Below are positions 1 through 7,761 of a DNA stretch of 64,000 nucleotides, in pieces; the first letter of the stretch is position 1, and each line of letters starts with the position of its first letter. Below the pieces are notes generated by a model. It saw nothing but the letters and a program-made list of their open reading frames with translations. It was not told the DNA's origin and did not search any database. A program made the position numbers and the translations under genes. The stretch comes from Dietzia lutea (GTDB lineage: Bacteria; Actinomycetota; Actinomycetes; Mycobacteriales; Mycobacteriaceae), in assembly GCF_003096075.1 (NCBI RefSeq), contig NZ_CP015449.1, positions 3,403,001-3,467,000 of the forward strand. Direction: 5' to 3'.

Positions 1-308
1 TGCCACCGACGTCCCCGGCGATCGACCCCGACCGGCCGCACACCACCCCCGACGTGCGCGACGAGTGGCTGCCCGCCGCGTTCCGGGGCGCGGCCGCGAC
101 CGACCTCCCGCCGGAGGAGCAGATCGCGCGGCTGGGGATGCCGGTCCTCCTGTTGGCGTGGCCGCAGGACGCCTCGCACCCGCTCGAGGTGGCCGAACAC
201 CTGCTGGAGCTGCTTCCCGACGCCCGGCTCGAGGTGGCGCGCACCCCTGCCGAGGTGGCGGCGTGGCCGCGGTTGGTCGGCGAGTTCGTGGTGGCCTGCG
301 GCGGGTAG
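1..308 (+). CDS. C-terminal end of an alpha/beta-hydrolase-like protein (cut by window edge)
   Basis: The frame is open from the window edge to a TAG at 306-308, so only about the last 100 residues are visible. A hydrophobic strand (MPVLLLAWPQ) is followed by DASHP and, about 20 residues on, by LLPDARLEV. That order resembles the last strands of an alpha/beta-hydrolase, where the catalytic acid follows a late core strand. The nucleophile elbow lies outside the window, so activity cannot be judged. An in-frame GTG at 54 need not be a start because the frame continues upstream. The gene ends 73 bp before nadE on the same strand. The family assignment is inferred from this tail alone. Confidence 0.5.
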   Translation, partial: PPTSPAIDPDRPHTTPDVRDEWLPAAFRGAAATDLPPEEQIARLGMPVLLLAWPQDASHPLEVAEHLLELLPDARLEVARTPAEVAAWPRLVGEFVVACGG

Positions 309-381
309 CGGTGGCGGTCGGCGGCGGCCGGCGGTGGCGGGCAGCGGTGGCACCATCGCGTCGTCCTCGCACAATGGGGAC

Positions 382-1788
382 ATGCGTGAACTTCAGAGGA
401 CGATCATCGACCACCTCGGGGTGAAGCCCGAGATCGACCCGGCCGCCGAGGTCGACCGTCGGGTGCGGTTCCTCGTGGATTACCTGCGGGCGAGCGGCGC
501 CAAGGGCTATGTGCTGGGCCTGTCCGGCGGGGTCGACTCGACACTGGCCGGTCGCCTGGCCCAGCTCGCGGTGGAGAAGGTCCGCGCCGAGGGCGGGGAC
601 GCGGTGTTCGTCGGGATGCGCCTGCCCTACCGCGTGCAGCACGACGAGGCCGACGCCGTCACGGCCGTGGAGTTCGTCGACGCCGACGAGGCCGTCACCG
701 TCAACGTCGCGCCCGGCGTCGATGCGCTCAACGGCGAGATCCGCGAGGCCACGGGCAGCGAGCTCACCGACTTCACCAAGGGCAACGCCAAGGCCCGCCA
801 CCGGATGGTCGCCCAGTACGCCCTCGCCGGGGACCGCGGACTGCTCGTGATCGGCGCCGACCACGCCGCCGAGAACGTCACCGGCTTCTTCACCAAGTTC
901 GGCGACGGCGCCGCCGACGTGCTCCCGCTGTCGGGCCTGAACAAGCGTCAGGGTCGCGCGCTGCTGCGCCATCTCGGGGCGCCCAAGCAACTGTGGGACA
1001 AGGTCCCCACCGCCGATCTGCTCGACGAGAACGAGGGGCAGACCGACGAGGACGAGCTGGGCCTGCGGTACGACGACATCGACGACTACCTCGAGGGCCG
1101 CGACGTGCCCGAGCAGATCGCCGAGACCATCGAGTCGGTGTGGCACCGCAACCGACACAAGCGCACGACCCCGGTCGAGGTGTCCGACGCCTGGTGGCGT
1201 CCGGGCGAGCAGACCGCGCTCGTGGTGATCGACATGCAGAACTCGTACTTCGAGTTCCCCGACCTCGCCTCGGTGCGCGACGAGCTGGTCGCGTCGATCA
1301 ACGAACTCATCGAGGCCGCCCACGAGGCCGGCCGGCCGGTGGTGCTGGTGCGCACCGAGCACGCCCGGGACAGGTCCACGTGGACGCTCAACATGTGCGA
1401 GGACGACCAGGGCTTCGCCTTCCCCGGCACCGAGCAGGCGCAGTTCCTCGACGAGCTGGCCACCGGCGACCACATCGAGGTGGTCAAGACCCGCGACAGC
1501 GCCTTCTTCGACACCGACCTCAAGGCGCGGCTCGCGCACATCGGAGTGGACCACCTGCTGGTGTGCGGCGTGTCGACGCACAGCTGCGTGGCGCAGACGG
1601 CGATCGACGGGTTCGCCGAGAACCTGCACGTGGCGATCGCCCGCGGCGCGATCTCGTCGGACAACTCGGAGCTGTCCGAGGCGCTGCTGGACTTCTGCGC
1701 GGACCAGATGCGCCAGCCGATCGTCGACCAGCAGGCGAGCCTGGAGCTGCTGCGGACCGGCGCGTGGCCGGAGTCCGACTCCGACTAG
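382..1788 (+). CDS. nadE: NAD synthetase fused to an isochorismatase-like cysteine hydrolase
   Basis: A 468-residue two-domain protein. Residues 1 to about 258 are an ammonia-type NAD synthetase (deamido-NAD + ATP + NH3 to NAD), with the ATP-pyrophosphatase loop SGGVDS at 48-53 and the conserved GADHAAENVTGFFTKFGDGAAD region; no glutaminase domain is present. Residues from about 275 onward form an isochorismatase-fold hydrolase with a plausible triad Asp284 (VVIDMQ), Lys369 (VVKTRDSAFF) and Cys402 (STHSCV). The Asp/His metal site of PncA-type nicotinamidases is not evident, so the hydrolase substrate is unknown. ATG 382 fits NadE homologues; CACAAT lies 6 bp upstream. A longer frame from 334 adds only low-complexity residues. 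The fusion suggests a link between NAD synthesis and an amide or ester hydrolysis step, which is inference. Confidence 0.9.
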   Translation: MRELQRTIIDHLGVKPEIDPAAEVDRRVRFLVDYLRASGAKGYVLGLSGGVDSTLAGRLAQLAVEKVRAEGGDAVFVGMRLPYRVQHDEADAVTAVEFVDADEAVTVNVAPGVDALNGEIREATGSELTDFTKGNAKARHRMVAQYALAGDRGLLVIGADHAAENVTGFFTKFGDGAADVLPLSGLNKRQGRALLRHLGAPKQLWDKVPTADLLDENEGQTDEDELGLRYDDIDDYLEGRDVPEQIAETIESVWHRNRHKRTTPVEVSDAWWRPGEQTALVVIDMQNSYFEFPDLASVRDELVASINELIEAAHEAGRPVVLVRTEHARDRSTWTLNMCEDDQGFAFPGTEQAQFLDELATGDHIEVVKTRDSAFFDTDLKARLAHIGVDHLLVCGVSTHSCVAQTAIDGFAENLHVAIARGAISSDNSELSEALLDFCADQMRQPIVDQQASLELLRTGAWPESDSD

Positions 1789-1812
1789 CGCTCGGCCGGG
1801 CGGCGCCGCGCG

Positions 1813-1828
1813 GCCCGGTCGACCGGGC
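1813..1828. terminator. Palindrome between convergent nadE and the YdcF-like gene
   Basis: GCCCGGTC followed by GACCGGGC is a perfect 16-bp dyad in the 76-bp gap between the convergent stop codons at 1788 and 1865. It has no U-tract. It may act as a bidirectional terminator, but its GC-rich setting makes this uncertain. Confidence 0.4.
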
Positions 1829-1864
1829 GGGCCACCCGCTCCGACCGCCGGGCGGCGCCGCCGG

Positions 1865-2497
1865 TCAGCCCCGCGCGACGACGCCGGTGATCGGGATGCG
1901 GCCGCCCACGGCCTGGCGGAAGTTGAGCACCGCGCGCTTGACGTGGTCGCCGGTCGTCACCACGACCGCGCCGGTGGTGCCGCGATCGCGGAAGATCCGG
2001 TCGGTGAACTGGGCGTTCTGCACCGTGGAGTTGGAGTTGCCCTCCTCGGTGATCCGCAGCGGCGAGATGCCGGCGCCGCGGAGCCAGTCGCCCATCGCCC
2101 GCGCCTCGGTGCGCCCGTTCTGCGGCACGCCGCCGGTGACGATGATGCGGGCCGTCGGGTACTCCTGAGCCAGCCGGTAGCCGGTGCGCAACCGCTCCTC
2201 GAGCACGGGGCGGATGCCGCCGTCGGGGAAGAGGCCGGCGCCCAGGATCACGATGTCGGTCGTGAAGGGGTTGATGGTGAGCATCGCCGGATCGTCGGAG
2301 GTGAGCACCTCGAAGTCGCCGCACAGCGGCAGCAACGAGGCGTCGACCTGCTGGCAGCCGAGCGACGTCAGCCCGCCGTACAGCGCGACGGGGGTGGGCA
2401 TTTCGGCCGACCCGGCGGAAGCGGTGCCGGCCCCGGCTCCCAGCGCGAGCGCGCCGGCGGCCGCGATCGCGACGAGACGCGTGAGTGTCCTACGCAC
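1865..2497 (-). CDS. Secreted YdcF/SanA-like (DUF218) protein
   Basis: 210 residues with an N-terminal signal peptide (RRTLTRL, then an Ala/Gly/Leu-rich core, likely cut after ASA at residue 28). The mature part has the DUF218 pattern: VILGAG near the start, a central IIVTGG, then an RTEAxAMxxWL helix and an EGNSNSTxxNA motif. Proteins of this family (YdcF, SanA, ElyC) act in cell-envelope metabolism or permeability, but their reaction is unresolved. The GTG start at 2497 has a purine-rich GAGAGGAA stretch upstream. It is convergent with nadE, and no partner gene is adjacent. Family assignment is firm; function is not. Confidence 0.8.
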   Translation of the reverse strand: MRRTLTRLVAIAAAGALALGAGAGTASAGSAEMPTPVALYGGLTSLGCQQVDASLLPLCGDFEVLTSDDPAMLTINPFTTDIVILGAGLFPDGGIRPVLEERLRTGYRLAQEYPTARIIVTGGVPQNGRTEARAMGDWLRGAGISPLRITEEGNSNSTVQNAQFTDRIFRDRGTTGAVVVTTGDHVKRAVLNFRQAVGGRIPITGVVARG

Positions 2498-2609
2498 GAG
2501 AACGTTCCTCTCCCAAGCAGTGTCGTGACGCGATGGTTATCGTCGATCACGGGGCCGCCGTTACCCATGGCACGGGGCGGTCACGAATTCGCCGCGTACC
2601 CTGCACGGC

Positions 2610-3278
2610 ATGCCGGAAGGATACGACAGAGTAACGGCCGCGCGGTACCTCCACGATGCGGATCCGGAGTTCGGCGCGCACATCGCCGTGGTGGGTCCGT
2701 GCACGCTCACTCCCACGCCGGATACGGGTCCGCACACCCTGTTCGACCGCCTGGCCTCGTCGATCCTCTCCCAGCAACTGTCGGTCAAGGCCGCCGCGAC
2801 GATCGCCGGGCGGCTGCGCGACCGCGCCACGAGTGCCGGCCAGCTCGACCCCGTCCGGGTGGCCGCCCTGTCGGACGAGGAACTGCGGGCGTGCGGCATC
2901 TCGCGGCCGAAGGTGGCCGCCCTGCGCGATCTCGCCGATGCGGTGGGCACCGGTCGTGTCCCCTCCCTCGCCGAGTTGAGGGAGTACGACGACGACGAGG
3001 TCATCGCCTCCCTGACGACCGTCCGCGGGATCGGCCGGTGGACCGTGGAGATGCTGTTGATCTTCCTGTTGGACAGACCCGACGTCTTCCCCGTGGCCGA
3101 TGTCGGGGTCCGGCGCGGCTTCGAGCGGGTGCTGGGCCTCGACGAGAAGGCCTCCCCCGACCTGATGCTCGAGCGGGCGCGGCTGTGGGCCCCGTACCGG
3201 TCGGTGGCGTCCTGGTACCTGTGGCGCGCGGTCGACCAGACGGACGAGTCGGTGCCCGCCACGACCGCGGCGTCCTAG
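2610..3278 (+). CDS. DNA-3-methyladenine glycosylase II-like HhH-GPD protein
   Basis: A 222-residue base-excision glycosylase of the AlkA type, expected to remove alkylated bases. It contains LASSILSQQLSVKAA (the conserved ILxQQ helix), a helix-hairpin-helix with LTTVRGIGRWTVEM, and the catalytic Asp in FPVADVGVRRGF. It lacks the N-terminal TBP-like domain of E. coli AlkA, as many actinobacterial versions do. No FeS-cluster cysteine quartet is present, which argues against EndoIII/MutY. A perfect TACCCT hexamer at 2597-2602 lies 7 bp before the ATG, with no Shine-Dalgarno sequence, so the mRNA is probably leaderless. The next gene begins 10 bp downstream. Confidence 0.88.
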   Translation: MPEGYDRVTAARYLHDADPEFGAHIAVVGPCTLTPTPDTGPHTLFDRLASSILSQQLSVKAAATIAGRLRDRATSAGQLDPVRVAALSDEELRACGISRPKVAALRDLADAVGTGRVPSLAELREYDDDEVIASLTTVRGIGRWTVEMLLIFLLDRPDVFPVADVGVRRGFERVLGLDEKASPDLMLERARLWAPYRSVASWYLWRAVDQTDESVPATTAAS

Positions 3279-3288
3279 GCTCGTGCGC

Positions 3289-4092
3289 ATGGCGAACCTC
3301 TACTGGGACCGGACGCGGGCGGCGGCGGCCCGCGCCGCGGCGAGAGCGCGGGAGGCCAACAGGAACCCCACCTCGGTCGAACTGCTGCGCCGCGCCCGGC
3401 GGGTCCTGCCCGGCGACGCGGGTTTCGGCGACCCGCTCTCGGCCGCGGGTCGCGACAGCGCGGGCACGATCGCGCGGCTGGCCGGGCGACTGTTCGACGA
3501 GCAGCCCACCGCGAGCCGCGAGGTGACGCTCGGCGGCCTGCAGGTGTGGCATTCTCTGCGTGAACGCACTGGTCGCGCGGAGGTCGGCGCCGAGGTGACG
3601 ATCGTGTTCACCGACATCGTCGGGTTCTCCGACTGGGCGATGCGCGTCGGTGACGAGGAGTCGCTGCTCCTGCTGCGCCGGGTCGCCGCGGCCACCGAGC
3701 CCGAGGTGCTGGAGCACCGCGGGACCGTCGTCAAGCGACTCGGTGACGGCCTCATGGCGGCCTTCCCGTCGCCGCAGCTCGCGCTCGACGCGGTAGCGGC
3801 GTGCCTCGACGGGGTGGCCGGGGTCGAGGTGGCCGGGTGGCGCCCGAGGCTGCGGGTCGGCGTGCACACCGGGCGGCCCCGCAGGATCGGCGGCGACTAC
3901 CTGGGCATGGACGTGAACATCGCCGCGCGGCTCGCCGAGAAGGCGGGCGCCGGGGAGATCCTCGTCAGCGAGGCCACTCGCGCCGGGCTGGACCCGTCCC
4001 GGATCGCGACGCGCCCCAAGCGCGGTTTCCGGTGGGGCGGGGTCAAAGGCGTGCCCGAGGAGATCGCCGTCCACGTCGCGACGCCGCGCTGA
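3289..4092 (+). CDS. Class III adenylate cyclase, soluble
   Basis: 267 residues. The C-terminal half is a class III nucleotide cyclase domain: metal-binding Asp109 in VFTDIVGFSDW, the second metal Asp in VKRLGDGLMAAF, and the transition-state Asn/Arg in VNIAARLAEKAGAG. The first 90 residues are helical and Arg/Ala-rich without membrane segments, so the enzyme is predicted to be cytosolic. Cyclases of this form act as dimers and convert ATP to cAMP; nothing here rules out GTP. ATG 3289 is preferred over GTG 3283, because TAGGCT at 3276-3281 lies 7 bp before it and would give a leaderless mRNA. The gene follows the AlkA-like gene by 10 bp; the hexamer overlaps that gene's stop. Confidence 0.9.
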   Translation: MANLYWDRTRAAAARAAARAREANRNPTSVELLRRARRVLPGDAGFGDPLSAAGRDSAGTIARLAGRLFDEQPTASREVTLGGLQVWHSLRERTGRAEVGAEVTIVFTDIVGFSDWAMRVGDEESLLLLRRVAAATEPEVLEHRGTVVKRLGDGLMAAFPSPQLALDAVAACLDGVAGVEVAGWRPRLRVGVHTGRPRRIGGDYLGMDVNIAARLAEKAGAGEILVSEATRAGLDPSRIATRPKRGFRWGGVKGVPEEIAVHVATPR

Positions 4093-4133
4093 CCGGCCAC
4101 CCGTCCGCCACGGGCGTCCGGTAGAACGGACAC

Positions 4134-4631
4134 ATGGCAACCACCGCATTCAAGGGCAATCCCGTCACGACCTCCGGCGAGCTCCCGGCCGTCGGCTCCA
4201 CCGCTCCGGCGTTCGAGCTGGTCGGCACCGATCTCGGCCCGGTCACCTCCGAGTCGCTGGCCGGAAAGAAGCTCATCCTCAACGTCTTCCCGAGCGTGGA
4301 CACCGGCGTGTGCGCGCAGTCGGTGCGCACCTTCCACGAGAAGGCCAGCGGCCTGGACGACACCGTGGTCGTCAACATCTCGGCCGACCTGCCGTTCGCG
4401 CACAAGCGCTTCTGCGCCGCCGAGGGCATCGAGAACGCCACCGCGGGGTCGACGTTCCGCAGCGACTTCGCGTCCGACTACGGCGTCAAGATGACCGACG
4501 GCCCGATGGCCGGCCTGTGCGCCCGTTCGGTCGTCGTGGTCGACGCCGAGGGCAAGGTCGTCCACACCCAGCTCGTCGACGAGATCACCACCGAGCCGGA
4601 CTACGACTCCGCGCTCGCCGCCGTGAACTGA
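4134..4631 (+). CDS. tpx: Thiol peroxidase Tpx
   Basis: A 165-residue peroxiredoxin of the atypical 2-Cys Tpx class, which reduces peroxides with thioredoxin as donor. The peroxidatic Cys60 sits in [16 protein letters not shown] and the resolving Cys94 in [11 protein letters not shown], the same spacing as E. coli Tpx; the catalytic Thr and Arg of the active-site motif are present. Length is normal for the family. TAGAAC lies 6 bp before the ATG, a near match to the leaderless pattern of this window. A strong hairpin follows directly. It stands alone as a transcription unit. Confidence 0.95.
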   Translation: MATTAFKGNPVTTSGELPAVGSTAPAFELVGTDLGPVTSESLAGKKLILNVFPSVDTGVCAQSVRTFHEKASGLDDTVVVNISADLPFAHKRFCAAEGIENATAGSTFRSDFASDYGVKMTDGPMAGLCARSVVVVDAEGKVVHTQLVDEITTEPDYDSALAAVN

Positions 4632-4647
4632 CACGCTCTGGACGCGA

Positions 4648-4687
4648 CCGCGGCCCGCCACCCGGGGATCCGGGGGGCGGGCCGCGG
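4648..4687 (+). terminator. Hairpin terminator after tpx
   Basis: CCGCGGCCCGCC (4648-4659) and GGCGGGCCGCGG (4676-4687) form a perfect 12-bp stem. An inner CCCGG/CCGGG pairing extends it. A short T-containing stretch (gtctgttgt) follows. It lies between the convergent tpx and FMN reductase genes and could serve both. Confidence 0.8.
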
Positions 4688-4753
4688 CGTCTGTTGTGGG
4701 CGTGACGCGGTCAGCGCCGGTCCGTCAGCGCTGGGCCGTCAGCGCGCGATCGT

Positions 4754-5317
4754 TCAGGCGCTCGCGTCCACCAGGGAGAAGCGCCGCGTGGCGTCCTCGA
4801 GCTGGCCGAACAGGGTCGCGAGCTCCGCGGTGCGTCGCTCCGCGGGCTGCACGCCCTCGGGGCCGAACTCGGTGAACAGGCTCAGCGAAATCTGCTGACG
4901 CACGCCGAACATGCGGAAGTTCGCCACTATCTGCCGCCAGTGCTCGACCGCGCGTACACCACCCTCGGCACCGTAGGAGACAAACGCGACGGGCTTGTCG
5001 GCCCACTCGTTCCCGAGCGAGTCGAAGGCGTTCTTCAAACCGCCGGGGACACTGTGGTTGTACTCGGGGGTGACAAAGACGAAGGCGTCGTAGGAGTCGA
5101 TCGTCTCGCTCCAGCGCTGCACCCGCTCGTCCTCGTACTGCTTGTTCGCCGCGCCCGGCACGGTGGCCGAGGTGAGCAGCGGGATGTCGAAGGACTTGAG
5201 GTCGATCAGCTCGTAGCTCGCGTCCCGGCGCTCGCGCGCCTGCTGTGCGACCCACTCGGCCACGGACTGGCCCGAACGCTCCTCACGGATGCTGCCCAGG
5301 ATGATGCCGATCTTGAC
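4754..5317 (-). CDS. NADPH-dependent FMN reductase family protein; no canonical start codon
   Basis: A flavodoxin-fold reductase of about 187 residues. It has the phosphate-binding loop GSIREERSG just after the N-terminus and the FMN-contact motif TPEYNHSVPGGLKNAFD. Relatives reduce FMN, quinones, azo dyes or chromate. Homologues usually begin Met-Lys-Ile-Gly; here the equivalent codon, at 5315-5317 on the minus strand, is GTC. It follows GAGAGGGG at normal Shine-Dalgarno spacing. No ATG, GTG or TTG occurs in frame between that point and the upstream gene, and the next internal GTG would remove the FMN loop. Either GTC (or a nearby ATC) is used, a GTG was mutated, or the base is a sequencing error. 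The upstream thioesterase gene is on the same strand, 68 bp away. Confidence 0.8.
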   Translation of the reverse strand, partial: VKIGIILGSIREERSGQSVAEWVAQQARERRDASYELIDLKSFDIPLLTSATVPGAANKQYEDERVQRWSETIDSYDAFVFVTPEYNHSVPGGLKNAFDSLGNEWADKPVAFVSYGAEGGVRAVEHWRQIVANFRMFGVRQQISLSLFTEFGPEGVQPAERRTAELATLFGQLEDATRRFSLVDASA

Positions 5318-5385
5318 GCGGTCCCCTCTCGACGTACGGATCTGGTGTCTGAGTCCCGATCGTACGTGAGTGACGTGACAACCAA

Positions 5386-6198
5386 CTATCGACGGCCGTA
5401 GACGGTGACCGTCGCCACCGCGCTGACCCGTCCGCGCTCGTCCCGCGTGGTGACCTGCGAGATACCCCAGCTCCGCCCGTCGTGCAGCACCTCGGCCCGG
5501 ATCGTCACCGGCTGCACCAGCGGGATCTGCCGGACGTACCGCACGTCCAGCGAGGAGGAGCTGACGTCTCGCTCGTGCGGGAACACCGCGGCGCCGACGA
5601 CCTCCGCGGCCGCCGCGAACACGCCCCCGTGCAGATTCCCCAGGGGATTGGCGAGCGTCGGCTCCGGCGCGATGACGCCCTCCACCACGCGGCTGCCGCC
5701 CGGGCCGTCGCCCCGCTCGCTCAGCGTCAGACACAGCACCTCGGTCAGCGTCCCCGGCTCGAGCGCGGACGGCCACGGCGGCTCGTCGTCATATCCCTCC
5801 GCGTCCACGCCCGCCGCGAACTCCATGGTTTTGACCAGTCCCGAGGCGATCACCTCGCCGTCGTCGTCGACGACCTCACCCCGCGTGGTGAGGCAGTGAC
5901 CGTCGTGTCCCAGGTGGTCCGCGCGGATACCCAGGCCGGTCGACCCCTCGCGCGGCGCGCCGATCAGATCCAGGCGCAGCTCGGTGGTGACGGTCCACTT
6001 CCCGCTCGGGCGGCGGCGGTGGTTCTCCGCGCCGAGCCCCGAGTCCACCAGCACGGCCAGGCCGCCGGTGGCGAAGCGACCGGACGGGTCGACGAACTGG
6101 TCCGAGACCGGCTGGTGCCAGTTCACCGTACCGTCCGGGTTCTCACTGAACGTCAAGCCGAGGCGAGGCTCGGGGCCGTTGTGCTGCGATTCTCTCAC
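5386..6198 (-). CDS. Double hot-dog acyl-CoA thioesterase (PaaI/4HBT-like)
   Basis: 270 residues containing two hot-dog repeats. The second carries the classic PaaI-type signature NPLGNLHGGVFAAAAE, where the His-Gly-Gly loop and following helix bind the acyl-CoA thioester; the first repeat (ATGGLAVLVDS) is degenerate. This suggests a cytosolic thioesterase acting on acyl-CoA, with unknown chain specificity. The start is GTG 6198; a TAGCGT hexamer (6205-6210, minus strand) lies 6 bp before it, predicting a leaderless mRNA. The FMN reductase lies downstream on the same strand. The divergent neighbour is the sensor kinase at 6284. Confidence 0.82.
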   Translation of the reverse strand: MRESQHNGPEPRLGLTFSENPDGTVNWHQPVSDQFVDPSGRFATGGLAVLVDSGLGAENHRRRPSGKWTVTTELRLDLIGAPREGSTGLGIRADHLGHDGHCLTTRGEVVDDDGEVIASGLVKTMEFAAGVDAEGYDDEPPWPSALEPGTLTEVLCLTLSERGDGPGGSRVVEGVIAPEPTLANPLGNLHGGVFAAAAEVVGAAVFPHERDVSSSSLDVRYVRQIPLVQPVTIRAEVLHDGRSWGISQVTTRDERGRVSAVATVTVYGRR

Positions 6199-6283
6199 CC
6201 GGCGACGCTAACACGTGTTCTAGTCGCGCCCCCGGTCCGCGTTCCCGCCCGTCCGGGTCCACGGCGCACCGCACAATGGAGGC

Positions 6284-7750
6284 GTGCCGCTGACCCCCGA
6301 GGCCCTGACGACCCCCCGCCGCTGGCCCATCCGCGTCGCCACGACGGTGATCGCCACCGCGATCGTCATGCTGGTGCTGGCTCTCGCGGCGGGCGGTGCC
6401 TGGTTGCTGCTGCGCTCGGCGGTGCACGGCGCGATCGACTCGGCGGCGCGCGACCGCGCGGTCGACGTGGCGTCCAGGCTCGCCGCCCGCGGCCCGCAGG
6501 CCTCCCTCGAACTGGTCTCCGAACCGCTGTCCGGTGTGGACCTGGTCCGGGTCGTCGCACCCGACGGCCGCATCCTGGCCGGCCAGGTCACCCGCGGGCT
6601 CGAGACCGTCCCCGCCCTGCCCGTCCCGGCTCCCGGCGATATCCTCCGTCGCCAGGTCGACGCCCCCGACGGCACCGACCTGCGGGTCACGTCCGTCGGC
6701 GTGGACATGCGCGGCGTGACGTTGGCCGTGGACGTCGGCACCGACAGCGACCGGTACGACACCGTCCTGGCCGCCGGCGCGGTGCTGTTCCTGTCGTTCG
6801 TGCCCGTCGCCGGACTCGCGACCGCCGGGTTCGTCTACTACGCCATGGGCCGGGTGCTGCGGCCGGTCGAGTCGATCCGCTCCCGCGTCGCCGAGATCTC
6901 CGTCTCCGGTCGCGGCGAGCGGGTGCCCGTCCCGGAGGCCGAGGACGAGATCGCGCGCCTGGCCCGCACCATGAACGCGATGCTCGCCCGCCTCGACGCT
7001 GCCCGCACCGCCCAGGTGGCCTTCGTCGGCGACGCCTCCCACGAGTTGCGCAGTCCGCTGTCCACGCTGTCCACCATGCTCGAGCTGGCCTCCACCTCCG
7101 GCGCCCCGGTGGACGTCGAGACCGTCGACGAACTGCTACTGCCGGAGGTGGAGCGGATGCGCGCGATGGTCGAGGACCTGCTCCTGCTGGCCAAGAGCGA
7201 CGAGCGCGGGATGCCGTTGCGGCGCGACGATGTGGACCTCGACGACGTGGTCCTGTCGGAGGCCGCGCGCCTGCGCGGCCTCGCCGGCACCGGTGACGCG
7301 GGCGGTCTCGAGGTGGCGGTCTCGGTCGAGCCCGCGCGACTGGTGGGCGATCCCGACGCCCTCCAGCGCGTCGTGCGCAATCTCGTCGACAACGCCCGCC
7401 GACACGCGCGCGAGCGCGTGGCGCTGTGCCTCACCGTCGACCGGTCCGGCGCCGGAGCCCCGCGGGCCGTGATCATCGTCGACGACGACGGCGAGGGCGT
7501 TCCCCCCGACCAGCGGGAATCGGTCTTCGATCGCTTCGCCCGCCTGGACGCGGACCGCGCGCGGGGCACGGGCGGGTCGGGGCTGGGCCTCGCGATCGTC
7601 TCCGAGATCACGCGGACCCACGGCGGCTCGGTGCGGGCGGAGGACGCGCCCGGCGGAGGCGCGAGGTTCGTCGTCGAGCTGCCGGTCGAGCCGCTGGACG
7701 AGCCGGGAGACGAACCGGATGGCGAGCCGGGCCGTCCGGCCACCGGATAG
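6284..7750 (+). CDS. Membrane sensor histidine kinase (OmpR-partner class)
   Basis: 488 residues in classical order: TM1 about 17-42, an extracytoplasmic sensor of about 110 residues, TM2 about 160-185, HAMP, a dimerisation/phosphoacceptor helix with His in FVGDASHELRSPL, then the ATPase domain (N-box NLVDNARRHA, G1 DDDGEGVP, G2 GGSGLGLAI). It should autophosphorylate and pass phosphate to an OmpR-type regulator. No such regulator is adjacent; the nearest, at 12218-12925, is convergent and lies beyond a NarL system and an ABC transporter. The GTG start has both CACAAT 6 bp upstream and an overlapping GGAGG. The ligand is unknown. Confidence 0.92.
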   Translation: MPLTPEALTTPRRWPIRVATTVIATAIVMLVLALAAGGAWLLLRSAVHGAIDSAARDRAVDVASRLAARGPQASLELVSEPLSGVDLVRVVAPDGRILAGQVTRGLETVPALPVPAPGDILRRQVDAPDGTDLRVTSVGVDMRGVTLAVDVGTDSDRYDTVLAAGAVLFLSFVPVAGLATAGFVYYAMGRVLRPVESIRSRVAEISVSGRGERVPVPEAEDEIARLARTMNAMLARLDAARTAQVAFVGDASHELRSPLSTLSTMLELASTSGAPVDVETVDELLLPEVERMRAMVEDLLLLAKSDERGMPLRRDDVDLDDVVLSEAARLRGLAGTGDAGGLEVAVSVEPARLVGDPDALQRVVRNLVDNARRHARERVALCLTVDRSGAGAPRAVIIVDDDGEGVPPDQRESVFDRFARLDADRARGTGGSGLGLAIVSEITRTHGGSVRAEDAPGGGARFVVELPVEPLDEPGDEPDGEPGRPATG

Positions 7751-7761
7751 GCTCACCTTTC

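Noticed and set aside
7426-7761. N-terminal extension of the NarL-type kinase
   Set aside because: The frame is open but lies inside the preceding kinase gene and reads as Arg-rich noise. GTG 7762 gives a sensible membrane-protein start.
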